Shown: positions 6,475 through 15,757, numbered from the stretch's first letter. The stretch is 35,671 nucleotides of DNA from an uncultured Selenomonadales bacterium (GCA_905200615.1 CAJKLB010000023.1:1-35671); one strand, 5' to 3'. The notes: generated by a model not told the origin, from the letters alone. Program-made: numbers and translations.

Positions 6475-8739
6475 TTAGTGTAATGTATATTCTCTGCTCT
6501 TTTCCCCTTGTAATATCTGGCCCGAAACGAAAACCGTCTTATGCTCGGGAATCACATAATATACGCTGTCCTCCGTGTATCCGGTATCCTTTAAGTAAGC
6601 GGTTTTTCCTTCCTCCGCGCTCACCTTTCCCAAAAGTACTTCCCCGCTTTCATTTTTTCTGTATACGCAATAATTTACATAGGACTGTGCCGCTGTTACG
6701 GAGATTTCCACGTTTCGTAATTCATCAAACTGTACCTCTACCGCTAAAGGCTGCAAGGGCTTAGCCCAATACTGCGAGGCTGCCTGCGGTTCCGTCCCGG
6801 CAACAAAATATTCTTCTAAAACATTGTTCTTTTCGGTATACTCGGTAGCAAGACAAATTGCTCCGCTCTTTTGAAGCGTATAGGTATCTATTCTCGCCAT
6901 GACAACCGATTCCGGTTTTTCAAAAGGAGTATATCCATATTGCGTAATAAGCTGCTGAAAAATCTCTGCCGATACTTTGGCGGGAAAAGAACCTCCCGTT
7001 ACGGTTTCAGACAAAAAATGCTGTGCGTCGGTTCGGTCATAGCCCATCCATACGCATACCGTATAATCTTTTGTATAGGCGCTGCACCAAGCATCGGAAT
7101 AACCGATATCATTATAGCCTACGGTACCCGTTTTACAGGCGATGTCATAACCGATAGTACTCAAAGCGTTGGTACGCTGCTGAGAAACGTCGCACAAGAT
7201 ATCCGTAATCAGAAAAGCCGTACTGTCTTTTAATACCGAAGAATCTTTTTCCTGATGTTCATAAAGCACATTGCCGTCACTATCGCATATTTTCTCGATA
7301 CACCAACCTTTTTGAAAAAATCCGCCGGTTGCAAATGTACGGTAGGCCGAAGCAATCTCCAGGGGTGTTGAACCGTATTTCATACCCCCTAACGCCAAAG
7401 CAAGATATTGATCCTCTTCATCAAAAACAATTCCCATTTTTTTTGCATAATTTTTTGAATACTCAATACCGTTTTGCTGCAGCAATTCCACCGCCGGAAC
7501 ATTTAAAGAAAGAGACAGCGCTCTGCGGACCGATACTGTTCCGTAATAAACATCCCGGAAATTCGTGGGTGAATATCCGTCAAAATCCTTACGATAATCA
7601 TCCAGCATCGTAGCGCCGGTAATACTGCCATTCTCAAACGCAGGCGCATACACAAGAATAGGTTTAATGCACGAACCGGGCTGTCTTCTGGCGCAAGCCC
7701 TGTTATACACACGCATTCCTTCATGTTCCCGTCCGCCGATCATCGCGGAAATCGCTCCGGTAGTATTATCAATAACTACCGCCGCAGACTGCACTTCTTC
7801 CTCCTCTCCGGCCGGAAAATTTTCTTCGTTTTCATATACTTCCTGTATATACTGCTGCAAAGAGGAATCCAGCGTCGTATACACGCTGTAACCGCTTCCC
7901 ATAAAATCACTTACCGAAATTCCCAACAATTCCGCGCCTTCTTCCAGCACAAAATCCGTATAATATCCGTAATCATAAAGTTCTTCTTTTTCAACAATAA
8001 CGATTTCTTCCTTAGAATATTCTTCATACTGCTCGGCGGAGAGATATCCGTATTTTTCCATTTGCGAAAGTACCGTATTCCTTCGCTGGATGCAATTTTC
8101 CATATTCAGATGCGGCGCATACCGTCCCGGCGCTTTCAAAACACCGATCAATACAGCGGCCTGCGGAATGTTTACTTCCGCTGCATCTATACCGAAATAC
8201 GCTTGCGCTGCCGCCTGAATTCCGTATGCACCTCTTCCGAAATAGACAAAATTCAAATACATTTCCAGAATTTCATCTTTATCGTACTGCCGTTCCAATT
8301 GAAGGGCAAGAATAGCCTCCTGAATTTTGCGCAGCATTTTTTTCTCATTGGTCAAATGCGAGTTTTTAATCAGCTGCTGTGTAATCGTACTGGCGCCCTG
8401 ACTGTATCCGCCGGATTTGATATCTGCCCATACCGCTCCGAAAATACGCTTGATATCAATACCGTTATGTTGATAAAAGCGGATATCCTCGGTAGCAATC
8501 AAAGCATCGATCACGCATTGCGGAATCTCCTCTATACTTACATTTACCCGATTCTCGCCTGTATTGAGTGTCGCGGAAACATTCTGATCTTTATCATAGA
8601 TTACAAGGGTCTGACTGATCTGCGTTATTTTTTCCACCGAAAGATCCGGGCAGGTCATCAAAATGCAAATTGCCGCAATCATCACTAATAAAAAAAAGGC
8701 GATCAAAACCTTAATTTTTAAATGTTTTATTTTCTTCAT
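6475..8739 (-). CDS. Class A penicillin-binding protein (PBP1A-like)
   Basis: This 754-residue bifunctional enzyme polymerises and cross-links peptidoglycan outside the membrane. A signal anchor (about 10-30) leads into a GT51 transglycosylase with ATEDIRFYQHNGID (82-95, catalytic Glu84) and GASTITQQLIKN (115-126). The transpeptidase has SCIK (356-359, nucleophile Ser356), SLN (411-413) and KTG (536-538). About 90 residues of Fn3-like sequence close the protein. The start at 8739 follows GGAGGG by 6 bases; a long in-frame upstream extension would overrun the divergent promoter region. It diverges from the zinc-ribbon protein gene. Confidence 0.93.
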   Translation of the reverse strand: MKKIKHLKIKVLIAFFLLVMIAAICILMTCPDLSVEKITQISQTLVIYDKDQNVSATLNTGENRVNVSIEEIPQCVIDALIATEDIRFYQHNGIDIKRIFGAVWADIKSGGYSQGASTITQQLIKNSHLTNEKKMLRKIQEAILALQLERQYDKDEILEMYLNFVYFGRGAYGIQAAAQAYFGIDAAEVNIPQAAVLIGVLKAPGRYAPHLNMENCIQRRNTVLSQMEKYGYLSAEQYEEYSKEEIVIVEKEELYDYGYYTDFVLEEGAELLGISVSDFMGSGYSVYTTLDSSLQQYIQEVYENEENFPAGEEEEVQSAAVVIDNTTGAISAMIGGREHEGMRVYNRACARRQPGSCIKPILVYAPAFENGSITGATMLDDYRKDFDGYSPTNFRDVYYGTVSVRRALSLSLNVPAVELLQQNGIEYSKNYAKKMGIVFDEEDQYLALALGGMKYGSTPLEIASAYRTFATGGFFQKGWCIEKICDSDGNVLYEHQEKDSSVLKDSTAFLITDILCDVSQQRTNALSTIGYDIACKTGTVGYNDIGYSDAWCSAYTKDYTVCVWMGYDRTDAQHFLSETVTGGSFPAKVSAEIFQQLITQYGYTPFEKPESVVMARIDTYTLQKSGAICLATEYTEKNNVLEEYFVAGTEPQAASQYWAKPLQPLAVEVQFDELRNVEISVTAAQSYVNYCVYRKNESGEVLLGKVSAEEGKTAYLKDTGYTEDSVYYVIPEHKTVFVSGQILQGEKSREYTLH

Positions 8740-8757
8740 GTATTTCCCTCCGTTTTT

Positions 8758-8787
8758 ATTATCGACACCGGGAAAAAAAATATTCAA
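8758..8787 (-). promoter_or_regulatory. Probable promoter of the PBP1A gene
   Basis: The minus strand shows TTGAAT (8782-8787), an 18-base spacer containing eight T, and GATAAT (8758-8763), about 19 bases before the start codon. The match is moderate. Confidence 0.45.
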
Positions 8788-8791
8788 TTTA

Positions 8792-8820
8792 TTGCCAATC
8801 TCCCTGTGATATGATATACT
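8792..8820 (+). promoter_or_regulatory. Promoter of the zinc-ribbon protein gene
   Basis: TTGCCA (8792-8797), a 17-base spacer and TATACT (8815-8820) form a good sigma-A promoter 30 bases before the start codon at 8851. It lies back to back with the PBP1A promoter. Confidence 0.75.
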
Positions 8821-8850
8821 ATAAAAAATAAAATGCATTAAGGTGAAATT

Positions 8851-10512
8851 ATGATTTGTAAAAAATGCGGTGCAAAAAACAGTGATACAAGAAAAAAATG
8901 TTTTCATTGCGGCACTGTGCTCTATCCGCAAGACTTAAAGGCCGATATTGCGGCAAAAAAGAGTGAAAAGATAGCCGAAGAAAACGTTCGGCAAATGCAG
9001 GGTTTTTACGTAGAAGATACCGTAGAGGAAGAGGACGCCGCCGAACAGGAATTTGACGAGAGCCTGCTGGCCGACAGTCCATACGACGCTGCCGACGAGT
9101 CCTATGAAGAATATGAGGAAAAATACGATGATTCTTATGAAGAATATGAGGATTCCGACCCCGTTGATGACGCCAATCAATCAGAGTCACCGGAAGAAAT
9201 TACAGAAATAGCTGTCGATCATAAAGATAATGCCGAACAATATTTTGAAAGCGCCAAGCCGAAAAAAAATGTAGGCTTTACCGTGGCTATCTGGATTCTT
9301 GTCTTAGTGTTCATTATTGTCGCTATCATTGTAGGTTCGTTAATTTATTCCGTATATATTAAAGAGCCGGAAAACACCGATCCTAACCGGGGTACGTATG
9401 CGCAATTAAACTTATCTCCCCCTACCATAAAAAAGCTAACGGATGAAAACGGTGTGAATTATATCAATGCCGTATTTTATGGGCAGCCCGGTGACAGGCT
9501 CTATCTGGGCTGTAACGACTCCTATCACACTTTTATAGAAGATCAGCTGGAACTTAACCTGTATCTGGAAGATCTGTTCCTGCCCGAATATGAATTCAGA
9601 GAGTCCACCGTAAACGCGAATCTCAATGCTTCTTATGTGCGGGATAACAAAAAATACGCTTACAACATCTCTTCTTTTGAGATGAGCGTTCCTCCCGCAG
9701 AATTTGAACTTCTCTCGCCCTCGGCGCAAACCGTGAAGGCGTATCGTGACAAGTATGAGATTAAGCTTTGGACCACTACGGATTCTAAAGTGTTTTTAAA
9801 TAACAACAATATCACAAGCTATATGGACGGAACGGGAAATATTTCTTTTAATATTGACGTAAAAGAAGATTCCTCTACCACTTATCAAATCGAGATCGTA
9901 CAGCCTTATCACACACCCAAAAGCGAGGTCTTTATTATTTCGCGTGACGCCCTGAAAGTAGATCTTTCCATTGCGACCAGCAGCGCTTCGGTCATCAATG
10001 AAAAATCCATTGTAATCTCCGGCTCCACTGAACCCGGTGCGGAAATTACCTCGAATCTTCCGATTCTTCAATTGGATAAAAATGATCTTTACAACACTTT
10101 TACCGTTACGTTGGATCTTTCAGGCCAAAGTTACGGTCAGCTTGAAGCGATGATCACCGCTACCAATGAAAAAGGGTCTTCAACAAAATCCCATATTTTT
10201 TGGTATTGGCCCGCGGAATCCGCGATAACCTCTTCCGCCAGCGCTTTTAATTCCGCCATTGCCACGAACCCCGAAACCTACAGAGGACGCAATATTTTGA
10301 TTTCCTCCGCAAAAGTGGTTCGCAACGTTTCGGCGAATAAGTTTGAGGTTGTTTGCACGTATAATGGAATTGACTATAATTTAATTATCGACTATGCGTA
10401 TAGACAAACCAATATTTTAGTAGATTCCTCGTATCGAATCTTTGCGTCCGTTGAGGGCACTTTAATAGACGGAAAACCTGTTTTCCGTGCATGGTATATT
10501 TATAATACATAA
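8851..10512 (+). CDS. Zinc-ribbon, membrane-anchored extracytoplasmic protein
   Basis: This 553-residue protein has four parts. An N-terminal zinc ribbon has Cys3, Cys6, Cys17 and Cys20 (CxxC-x10-CxxC). A very acidic, likely disordered segment follows (about 52-130), with a repeated SYEEYE unit. One membrane span (about 141-168) leads to a long extracytoplasmic region with beta-rich, bacterial-Ig-like domains (about 190-470) and a final domain of about 80 residues. The layout, a cytoplasmic zinc ribbon linked through one span to extracellular domains, recalls TcaA-like envelope-stress proteins, but sequence identity is not claimed. Its promoter is back to back with that of PBP1A, suggesting an envelope role. 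Ribosome site AAGGTGA. Confidence 0.75.
   Translation: MICKKCGAKNSDTRKKCFHCGTVLYPQDLKADIAAKKSEKIAEENVRQMQGFYVEDTVEEEDAAEQEFDESLLADSPYDAADESYEEYEEKYDDSYEEYEDSDPVDDANQSESPEEITEIAVDHKDNAEQYFESAKPKKNVGFTVAIWILVLVFIIVAIIVGSLIYSVYIKEPENTDPNRGTYAQLNLSPPTIKKLTDENGVNYINAVFYGQPGDRLYLGCNDSYHTFIEDQLELNLYLEDLFLPEYEFRESTVNANLNASYVRDNKKYAYNISSFEMSVPPAEFELLSPSAQTVKAYRDKYEIKLWTTTDSKVFLNNNNITSYMDGTGNISFNIDVKEDSSTTYQIEIVQPYHTPKSEVFIISRDALKVDLSIATSSASVINEKSIVISGSTEPGAEITSNLPILQLDKNDLYNTFTVTLDLSGQSYGQLEAMITATNEKGSSTKSHIFWYWPAESAITSSASAFNSAIATNPETYRGRNILISSAKVVRNVSANKFEVVCTYNGIDYNLIIDYAYRQTNILVDSSYRIFASVEGTLIDGKPVFRAWYIYNT
9103..9152 (+). repeat. Short direct repeat coding an acidic YEEYE unit
   Basis: TATGAAGAATATGAGGA occurs at 9103-9119 and again, identically, at 9136-9152. 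The 33-base offset is eleven codons, so the repeat keeps frame and duplicates an acidic Tyr/Glu unit in the linker of the zinc-ribbon protein. It looks like a recent small tandem duplication. Confidence 0.6.
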
Positions 10513-10517
10513 ACAAG

Positions 10518-10610
10518 AATTCCCTGCTTCCGTAGCTTTTCCGTTTGTCAGGCGATATAAATTCAAACGATCATCTGACAGAAAATGTTCCGGCATAGCA
10601 GGGAATTTTT
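10518..10610 (+). terminator. Long stem-loop terminator between convergent genes
   Basis: AATTCCCTGCT (10518-10528) pairs perfectly with AGCAGGGAATT (10597-10607), followed by a T run. The 68-base loop can fold further, with GTCAG pairing to CTGAC and CGTTTG to CAAACG. It lies between the convergent ends of the zinc-ribbon and GH3 genes. The unusual length could mean a small inserted palindromic element as well as a terminator. Confidence 0.6.
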
Positions 10611-10626
10611 ATTCAAAAAATTTTTC

Positions 10627-13056
10627 TTACATAATTCGTAACACAGCTTTTAAAACATTTTCGGCACAGCGCTGCAGCTCGCCCAAAGTAATGCCTCCTT
10701 CCCGCCCCAGGCTCTCAATTGCCGTATGATCCGCTTTATAATCTTGATAAACATAGCTCATATTACCCGGCATCAATAAATCCACCTGAGCACGTATTCG
10801 GTAGGCGTTGTCTCGTAAAAGAGGAAATTCCGCACTCCGGCTCTTTTTCATATGCCAATCCGTCATTACCATTCCCTGAAATCCCCATTCTTTTCGCAGC
10901 ACTTCTGTAGCTAAATCATAATGATAATGCGCCCAAATACCGTTGATTTTATTATAGCTGGTCATAAGACAATGCGGCTGAGCTTGTTTTACACAAATTT
11001 CAAATCCTTTCAAATAAATTTCTCTCAATGCCCGCTGTGAAACCTGACTGTCATTGCTATTTCGGTTCGTTTCCTGGTTGTTTGCCGCAAAATGCTTCGG
11101 GCAAGCCAATATCCCGTTTTTTTGAACCCCTTCCACTACCGCGCAAGCCATTTTGCCTGTAAGCAGAGGGTCTTCCGAAAAATACTCAAAATTTCTTCCG
11201 CACAGCGGATTCCGGTGAATATTCATTCCGCAGCCAAGAAATACATGTGCGCCGTAAAATCTCATTTCCGCCCCCAGCTTTTCATAAAGACGTGCAACCA
11301 AATCCGGATTCCAAGTAGAAGCCAGAGCGGTCCCGCAAGGAAGCAGCGTGGTAAAACGATTTACCCTGACTCCCGCGGGGCCGTCGACGCAAATAACCGG
11401 GGGAACTCCTTTTTTTCGCAAACTTTCAAGAATGCCTCCAAAAGCTCCCGCATTACCCGATACGCCCAAAGAGCTGTTCATTTTTCCTTCTCCCCGGCAG
11501 ATCGCTTCCAATTCCTCTCTATTAAGCTGAGCAATAAAATCCTTTAATAAAATTCTACCGGATTGAACATCGGATAACAAATATCCTCTGTCACCGGTAT
11601 ATACTGTCTCCAAAGGTAAGTTTTCTAAAATTCGTTGCTTTAAATTCTCCTTTGTTTTTTTTAAAAGCTGTTTTTTTAAAACAACCGTTCCGTTGCTTTC
11701 TTTCGCAACCAATCTCTCAAAAGGATGCTGCAGGGCGCAGATTTCCTGCAGCCGCTGAAGACAGCGTGTATCCTTTTGAAAAAAGGAAGCAATCTCACAA
11801 CAGCTTTGTACGCAATTTCCGATACAAAACCGATATAAACCCTTTTCCGCAACATAGCAGTTAGGATATCCGCTGACACCGGTATCATCAAAAGAAGCAA
11901 AATCATACAACGTAAAATTCAGTTTCAATTCTTCATCCATACCGGGCATTAATAAACCCGTCTTTTGAAATGCCGCCAAAACCTTGCTTGGTTTTCCTAG
12001 CTTTCCTTGGGGCGCCTGCACATACAGCTGTACCACTTCTTTTCCGGCATAGTTGCCGATATTTTGCACTCTTACAACAGCCTCAAAGGTATCTTGCTTC
12101 TGTGTAAAAGCAGTGCAAGTGATGGCAAAGCTGGAATAGCTGCCTCCGAAACCAAAAGGATACAAGACCTGATCTTTGGCAAAAGTTTCAAAATAACGAT
12201 ATCCTACAAAAACATCCTCCACATATCGAGTAGCTCGTTTTCGCCCGAATTCCGAACCGGACGGCTGCGTACTGTAATGTTTTACAATCGTATCTGGAAG
12301 CTTTCCGCAAGGGTTTACTTTTCCTAAAAGAACATCTGCCGCCGCGCGGCCGCTTTCCTGACCTCCATGCCACGTATAGAGCAAAGCCGAAATTTTTTCT
12401 CCGTAATCCTCAAGCCATGCTAAATCAATGATATTTCCGCAGTTAAGCAGTATAATAGTTTCTGAAAAGCAATTGATTATCCGGTCAAGCAGAATTTTTT
12501 CCCGATGGGTAAGGTAATAGCTTCCCTTTTTTAAAACATTATCTCTGTCTTCGCCGGCGGCACGGCCAATCACCAATATGGCCGCGTCATTTGCAAGCGC
12601 TGCCTCATGGATCATATTTTCCGTCGGAAGGACCTCTTTATAGTTCATTGGCCAATGTCCCCACCAACCTTCCTCCGGTATATTTTCAGCGCACCATTTT
12701 TTGTAGTAAGCAGAAATCTTTGGGTCAATCTGTACGCCTTCCTCTTCCAAGGCTTGCAAAAAATGAACTTTATATGGCGGATGAACATCTCCGCCGCTTC
12801 CATAACCCACAAAAAAAGAATGGATCTGACAGCGGCCGAATACAGCAATTTTCTTATCCTTCTTCAGCGGAAGAATGCCACTGTTTTTCAGTAAAACAAT
12901 ACTCTCGGCCGCAGCTTCTCGACACAGCCCATAGGTTTCCTGATCCAGACTCCCGTATTCTTCAGGAGAATTCTCCGGCTGACCCAATCCGTTGCCGGTA
13001 AAATGGTCCACTATACTTTGTAATACCCGATGAACCGTTCTTTTTATTTTTTTCAT
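10627..13056 (-). CDS. GH3 beta-glucosidase with permuted domain order
   Basis: This 809-residue family 3 glycoside hydrolase has no signal peptide, so it is probably cytoplasmic and acts on imported oligosaccharides. The usual C-terminal domain comes first (about 45-270, with AESIVLLKNSGILPL), then an Fn3-like part (to about 420), and the catalytic TIM barrel comes last, with KHFAANNQE from 654 and the nucleophile Asp733 in MTDWH. This C-before-N order is known from Ruminococcus albus and Butyrivibrio beta-glucosidases. The ATG at 13056 was chosen over an in-frame TTG at 13074 because AGAAAGG lies 6 bases upstream of it. Substrate could be beta-glucosides or xylosides. Confidence 0.88.
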   Translation of the reverse strand: MKKIKRTVHRVLQSIVDHFTGNGLGQPENSPEEYGSLDQETYGLCREAAAESIVLLKNSGILPLKKDKKIAVFGRCQIHSFFVGYGSGGDVHPPYKVHFLQALEEEGVQIDPKISAYYKKWCAENIPEEGWWGHWPMNYKEVLPTENMIHEAALANDAAILVIGRAAGEDRDNVLKKGSYYLTHREKILLDRIINCFSETIILLNCGNIIDLAWLEDYGEKISALLYTWHGGQESGRAAADVLLGKVNPCGKLPDTIVKHYSTQPSGSEFGRKRATRYVEDVFVGYRYFETFAKDQVLYPFGFGGSYSSFAITCTAFTQKQDTFEAVVRVQNIGNYAGKEVVQLYVQAPQGKLGKPSKVLAAFQKTGLLMPGMDEELKLNFTLYDFASFDDTGVSGYPNCYVAEKGLYRFCIGNCVQSCCEIASFFQKDTRCLQRLQEICALQHPFERLVAKESNGTVVLKKQLLKKTKENLKQRILENLPLETVYTGDRGYLLSDVQSGRILLKDFIAQLNREELEAICRGEGKMNSSLGVSGNAGAFGGILESLRKKGVPPVICVDGPAGVRVNRFTTLLPCGTALASTWNPDLVARLYEKLGAEMRFYGAHVFLGCGMNIHRNPLCGRNFEYFSEDPLLTGKMACAVVEGVQKNGILACPKHFAANNQETNRNSNDSQVSQRALREIYLKGFEICVKQAQPHCLMTSYNKINGIWAHYHYDLATEVLRKEWGFQGMVMTDWHMKKSRSAEFPLLRDNAYRIRAQVDLLMPGNMSYVYQDYKADHTAIESLGREGGITLGELQRCAENVLKAVLRIM

Positions 13057-13075
13057 GCTCCGCCTTTCTGACAAT

Positions 13076-13140
13076 AAAGAAAGCGGTATTGCCGCCCGCA
13101 GCTTTTTCTTTCTGCCTATGCTTCAAAACCGCTTTTCTTT
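13076..13140 (-). terminator. Stem-loop between HtrA and GH3 genes
   Basis: AAAGAAAGCGGT (13076-13087) pairs with ACCGCTTTTCTTT (13128-13140), 12 pairs with one bulged base, around a 40-base loop. On the minus strand it lies after the HtrA gene and is followed by TTTCTTTATT. It ends only 19 bases before the GH3 start codon, so it is either the HtrA terminator or an attenuator in front of GH3. Confidence 0.5.
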
Positions 13141-13162
13141 GTCTGTTTATAACCCAAAAATA

Positions 13163-14299
13163 TCAGGTGCTGCCCAGCTGTATAATCAAAGTCATACTTT
13201 TTCCGTCCCGCTCAATTGTCAGTGCAACGTTCTCTCCTATAGACGCAAGATCCAGCTGTTCCATTAAATCATTCATGTTCTGAATATTCACATCATTAAA
13301 TTTTACAATAATATCATCTGTTTTTAATCCCGCCTTTTCCGCCGCACCGCCTGGGGTAATCTCCGCGATATATACACCGACTTCATTGCCTGCCTCATCA
13401 TAAGCGTTTCCTACTACAGCCTGAATCGCCGCGCGGGTTACTTTGCCTTCAGCAATCAGTTGCTGCGCAATATTTTTTGCCGTATTAATCGGAACAGCAA
13501 ATCCGATTCCTTCCACCGAAGCTCCGGAAAGACTCGATTCTTTCATGGTATTGATTCCGATAACTTCCCCTTTAATATTAAACAAGGGACCGCCGCTGTT
13601 TCCTGAATTCAAAGCGGTATCCACCTGGATCATTTGATATCTGTAATTTCTGGAATCCACTGTTCGCTGCAATCCGGAAACAAAACCGATACTCATTGAA
13701 TACTCATATCCCAATGGCGCCCCGATGGCAATAGCATATTCGCCAATCAATATTTTATCAGAATCACCCATCACCACAGGCTGCAGCGGTTCATCGGCAT
13801 CAATCTTTAAAACCGCTACTTCCGTACGTTCATCATGCCCAATTTCCCGTGCCTCATACACATTGCCGTTGAAAAGTGTTACCTGAAAGCTCTCTCCCTC
13901 TTCCACTACATGGCTGTTGGTAAGAATATATCCCTCCGAGTTCATCACAAAGCCCGAACTCTTTCCGTAAAGAGTAAGCGTTCCTTCATAAGTAATATAC
14001 GTATCAATAACCACCACGGAATTACAGTTGTTTTCATAAATCTGAGTAAAAATCGTAGCATTGGAGGATTCATTATTTTCCTGAATATCGGCTTCCGGTG
14101 TCTTCTCAGGTGGCGTACTGATAGACGGCGTACTTGTGGGGGACGGCGATGATTCAATCTGCGATGAAAAAGCATCTCTGTTCATCCACATATAAGTAGC
14201 ACCCGAACCGATCAATACAGAAACCAAGATAATAACAAAAATACCTATAAAACCGATTCCCTTTTTTTGTGCGCCCGCATCAAAAAATTGTTCTTTCAT
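13163..14299 (-). CDS. HtrA/DegP-like membrane serine protease
   Basis: This 378-residue S1C protease has one membrane anchor (about 15-37), a Ser/Pro/Thr-rich linker (to about 80), a trypsin-like domain and a C-terminal PDZ domain (about 280-370). It degrades or refolds damaged exported proteins. The triad shows His130 in TNSHVV and Ser235 in GNSGGP, but the place of the usual Asp (DegP D135) holds Glu160 in ERTEVAVLKID. The start is ATG at 14299, 9 bases after GGGAG; an in-frame TTG at 14305 is too close to it. It is third in an operon after the response regulator and the kinase, much like stress systems in which a kinase controls HtrA. Confidence 0.9.
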   Translation of the reverse strand: MKEQFFDAGAQKKGIGFIGIFVIILVSVLIGSGATYMWMNRDAFSSQIESSPSPTSTPSISTPPEKTPEADIQENNESSNATIFTQIYENNCNSVVVIDTYITYEGTLTLYGKSSGFVMNSEGYILTNSHVVEEGESFQVTLFNGNVYEAREIGHDERTEVAVLKIDADEPLQPVVMGDSDKILIGEYAIAIGAPLGYEYSMSIGFVSGLQRTVDSRNYRYQMIQVDTALNSGNSGGPLFNIKGEVIGINTMKESSLSGASVEGIGFAVPINTAKNIAQQLIAEGKVTRAAIQAVVGNAYDEAGNEVGVYIAEITPGGAAEKAGLKTDDIIVKFNDVNIQNMNDLMEQLDLASIGENVALTIERDGKSMTLIIQLGST

Positions 14300-14305
14300 A
14301 TACAA

Positions 14306-15757
14306 CTACTCCCTATTTTCGGCCATATCCAGTGTAAAAGTAAATTCTGTACCCATTCCCTGCTTACTTTTTACCGTAATGGTCTGTCCATGCTGTTCAA
14401 GAATACTTTTTACAATGGATAATCCCAACCCGGTACCGCTTTTGTGACCGGTATGAACCTTATCCACAGTATAAAAGCGATCCCAAATAAACTTTATGTC
14501 TTCTTCGCTGATTCCTGCTCCTTCATCCTTCAGCACGATATATACTTTATTTCCCTTTTTATAGCTATACAGATATATTTTTTTTCCTGCCCCCGTAAAT
14601 TTTACGGCATTATCAAGTAAATTCTGCATAACCTGTTCAATTTTATCTGCATCTGCCGCAACAATGAGCTTTTCCGCTGACAAATTAATTTCCGGAATGA
14701 TGCCTTTAGTCTCTATCTTCTGGCCAAAACGGAGAACCACTCGGCGAAGCAATTCATTGATATCTACATTCTGTAAAACAAGCTTATCCCTTCCGGATTC
14801 AATTCTGCTTAAATCCAGCATACTTTTTACTAATTTCGTCAGACGCTTAACCTCTGAACTTACAATACGAAGATAGGTAGGATATTCACTTTGAGGAATC
14901 GTTCCGTCAAGCATTCCCTCTACAAAGCCATTAATGGAAGTCATGGGAGAACGCAGCTCATGCGCTGCATTAGAAACAAAATCCTTTTTCGATTTGTCAC
15001 TGGCGGCAAGCTCTTCCGCCATTTGGTTAAATCCCGCGGCCAACTGCGTGATTTCATCATGCTGGCTGAATTCAATACGCTCATCAAACTTCCCTTTGGC
15101 AATTTTTCCGGTAGCCTGATTTAAAATCTTAATTCGCTTAACAATTCCCTGTGTTAAAACAAAGATAATAGTAAGTCCCAATACGGAAATTACAATGGCC
15201 GGCACCCATAGGGCAGAAAGAATTTCCTCAAAAGTATCATTTACAACTTTCAGTTCAGAATTAATAATCAATATTGCCCAGGGTTTTTCGCTGCTGTTCT
15301 GATATCGTATCGGATAAGCAATGGTAGATACGTCTGCCCCCATTGCTTCATTATAATAATTAGAATGCAGATATATCTTATTTTCCTCATAAACCTGTTG
15401 AAAAATATCGTCATCCACTTTTTGATTTTGACTGGAAACCGTCATTTTCTTCTCGGTTATTTGATAAAAAATTCTCTTTGTCGCGGTATTTACCACTTGA
15501 ATAGTTGCGTCAAAATCTTTAGCGGTGGTCATTAAAACAGGCATATTCATGCCGTTTTCAAGCATCTGCACGGTTAATGTGCCGTCGGAAAACATCGCGG
15601 CTATCTGCTCGGCACATTCTAGCACATCCTTCTCCCGCATTTGTGTTAGGTTTTTACGGTATGACCAAGTAAGAATTCCTCCCAGAACCCCGATAAACAA
15701 AAGAACAATAATTAAATAAATCAGAATCAGCCTTGCCTGAAGAGAACGAATGATCAT
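14306..15757 (-). CDS. Sensor histidine kinase
   Basis: This 483-residue kinase has two membrane spans (about 9-31 and 183-204) around an extracytoplasmic sensor domain of about 150 residues, then HAMP (about 205-257), a HisKA dimerisation domain with the phosphorylated His266 in AAHELRSP, and a HATPase domain with an NLLDNAVKFT N-box, DEGAGIS and GTGLGLS. The architecture resembles WalK- or PhoR-type envelope kinases but has no PAS domain. Its start overlaps the response regulator stop by four bases, and it ends 6 bases before the HtrA start. The signal sensed is not known; secretion or wall stress is likely from the HtrA partner. Confidence 0.92.
   Translation of the reverse strand: MIIRSLQARLILIYLIIVLLFIGVLGGILTWSYRKNLTQMREKDVLECAEQIAAMFSDGTLTVQMLENGMNMPVLMTTAKDFDATIQVVNTATKRIFYQITEKKMTVSSQNQKVDDDIFQQVYEENKIYLHSNYYNEAMGADVSTIAYPIRYQNSSEKPWAILIINSELKVVNDTFEEILSALWVPAIVISVLGLTIIFVLTQGIVKRIKILNQATGKIAKGKFDERIEFSQHDEITQLAAGFNQMAEELAASDKSKKDFVSNAAHELRSPMTSINGFVEGMLDGTIPQSEYPTYLRIVSSEVKRLTKLVKSMLDLSRIESGRDKLVLQNVDINELLRRVVLRFGQKIETKGIIPEINLSAEKLIVAADADKIEQVMQNLLDNAVKFTGAGKKIYLYSYKKGNKVYIVLKDEGAGISEEDIKFIWDRFYTVDKVHTGHKSGTGLGLSIVKSILEQHGQTITVKSKQGMGTEFTFTLDMAENRE

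Noticed and set aside
7723..8688. Long plus-strand open frame opposite PBP1A
   Set aside because: It is rich in Phe, Ile and Arg, as antisense frames of a real gene are. It has no ribosome site or family motif and is fully contained in PBP1A.
8740..8931. N-terminal extension of PBP1A by 64 residues
   Set aside because: It would overlap the divergent gene and both promoters, and the ATG at 8739 has GGAGGG and a proper signal anchor right after it.
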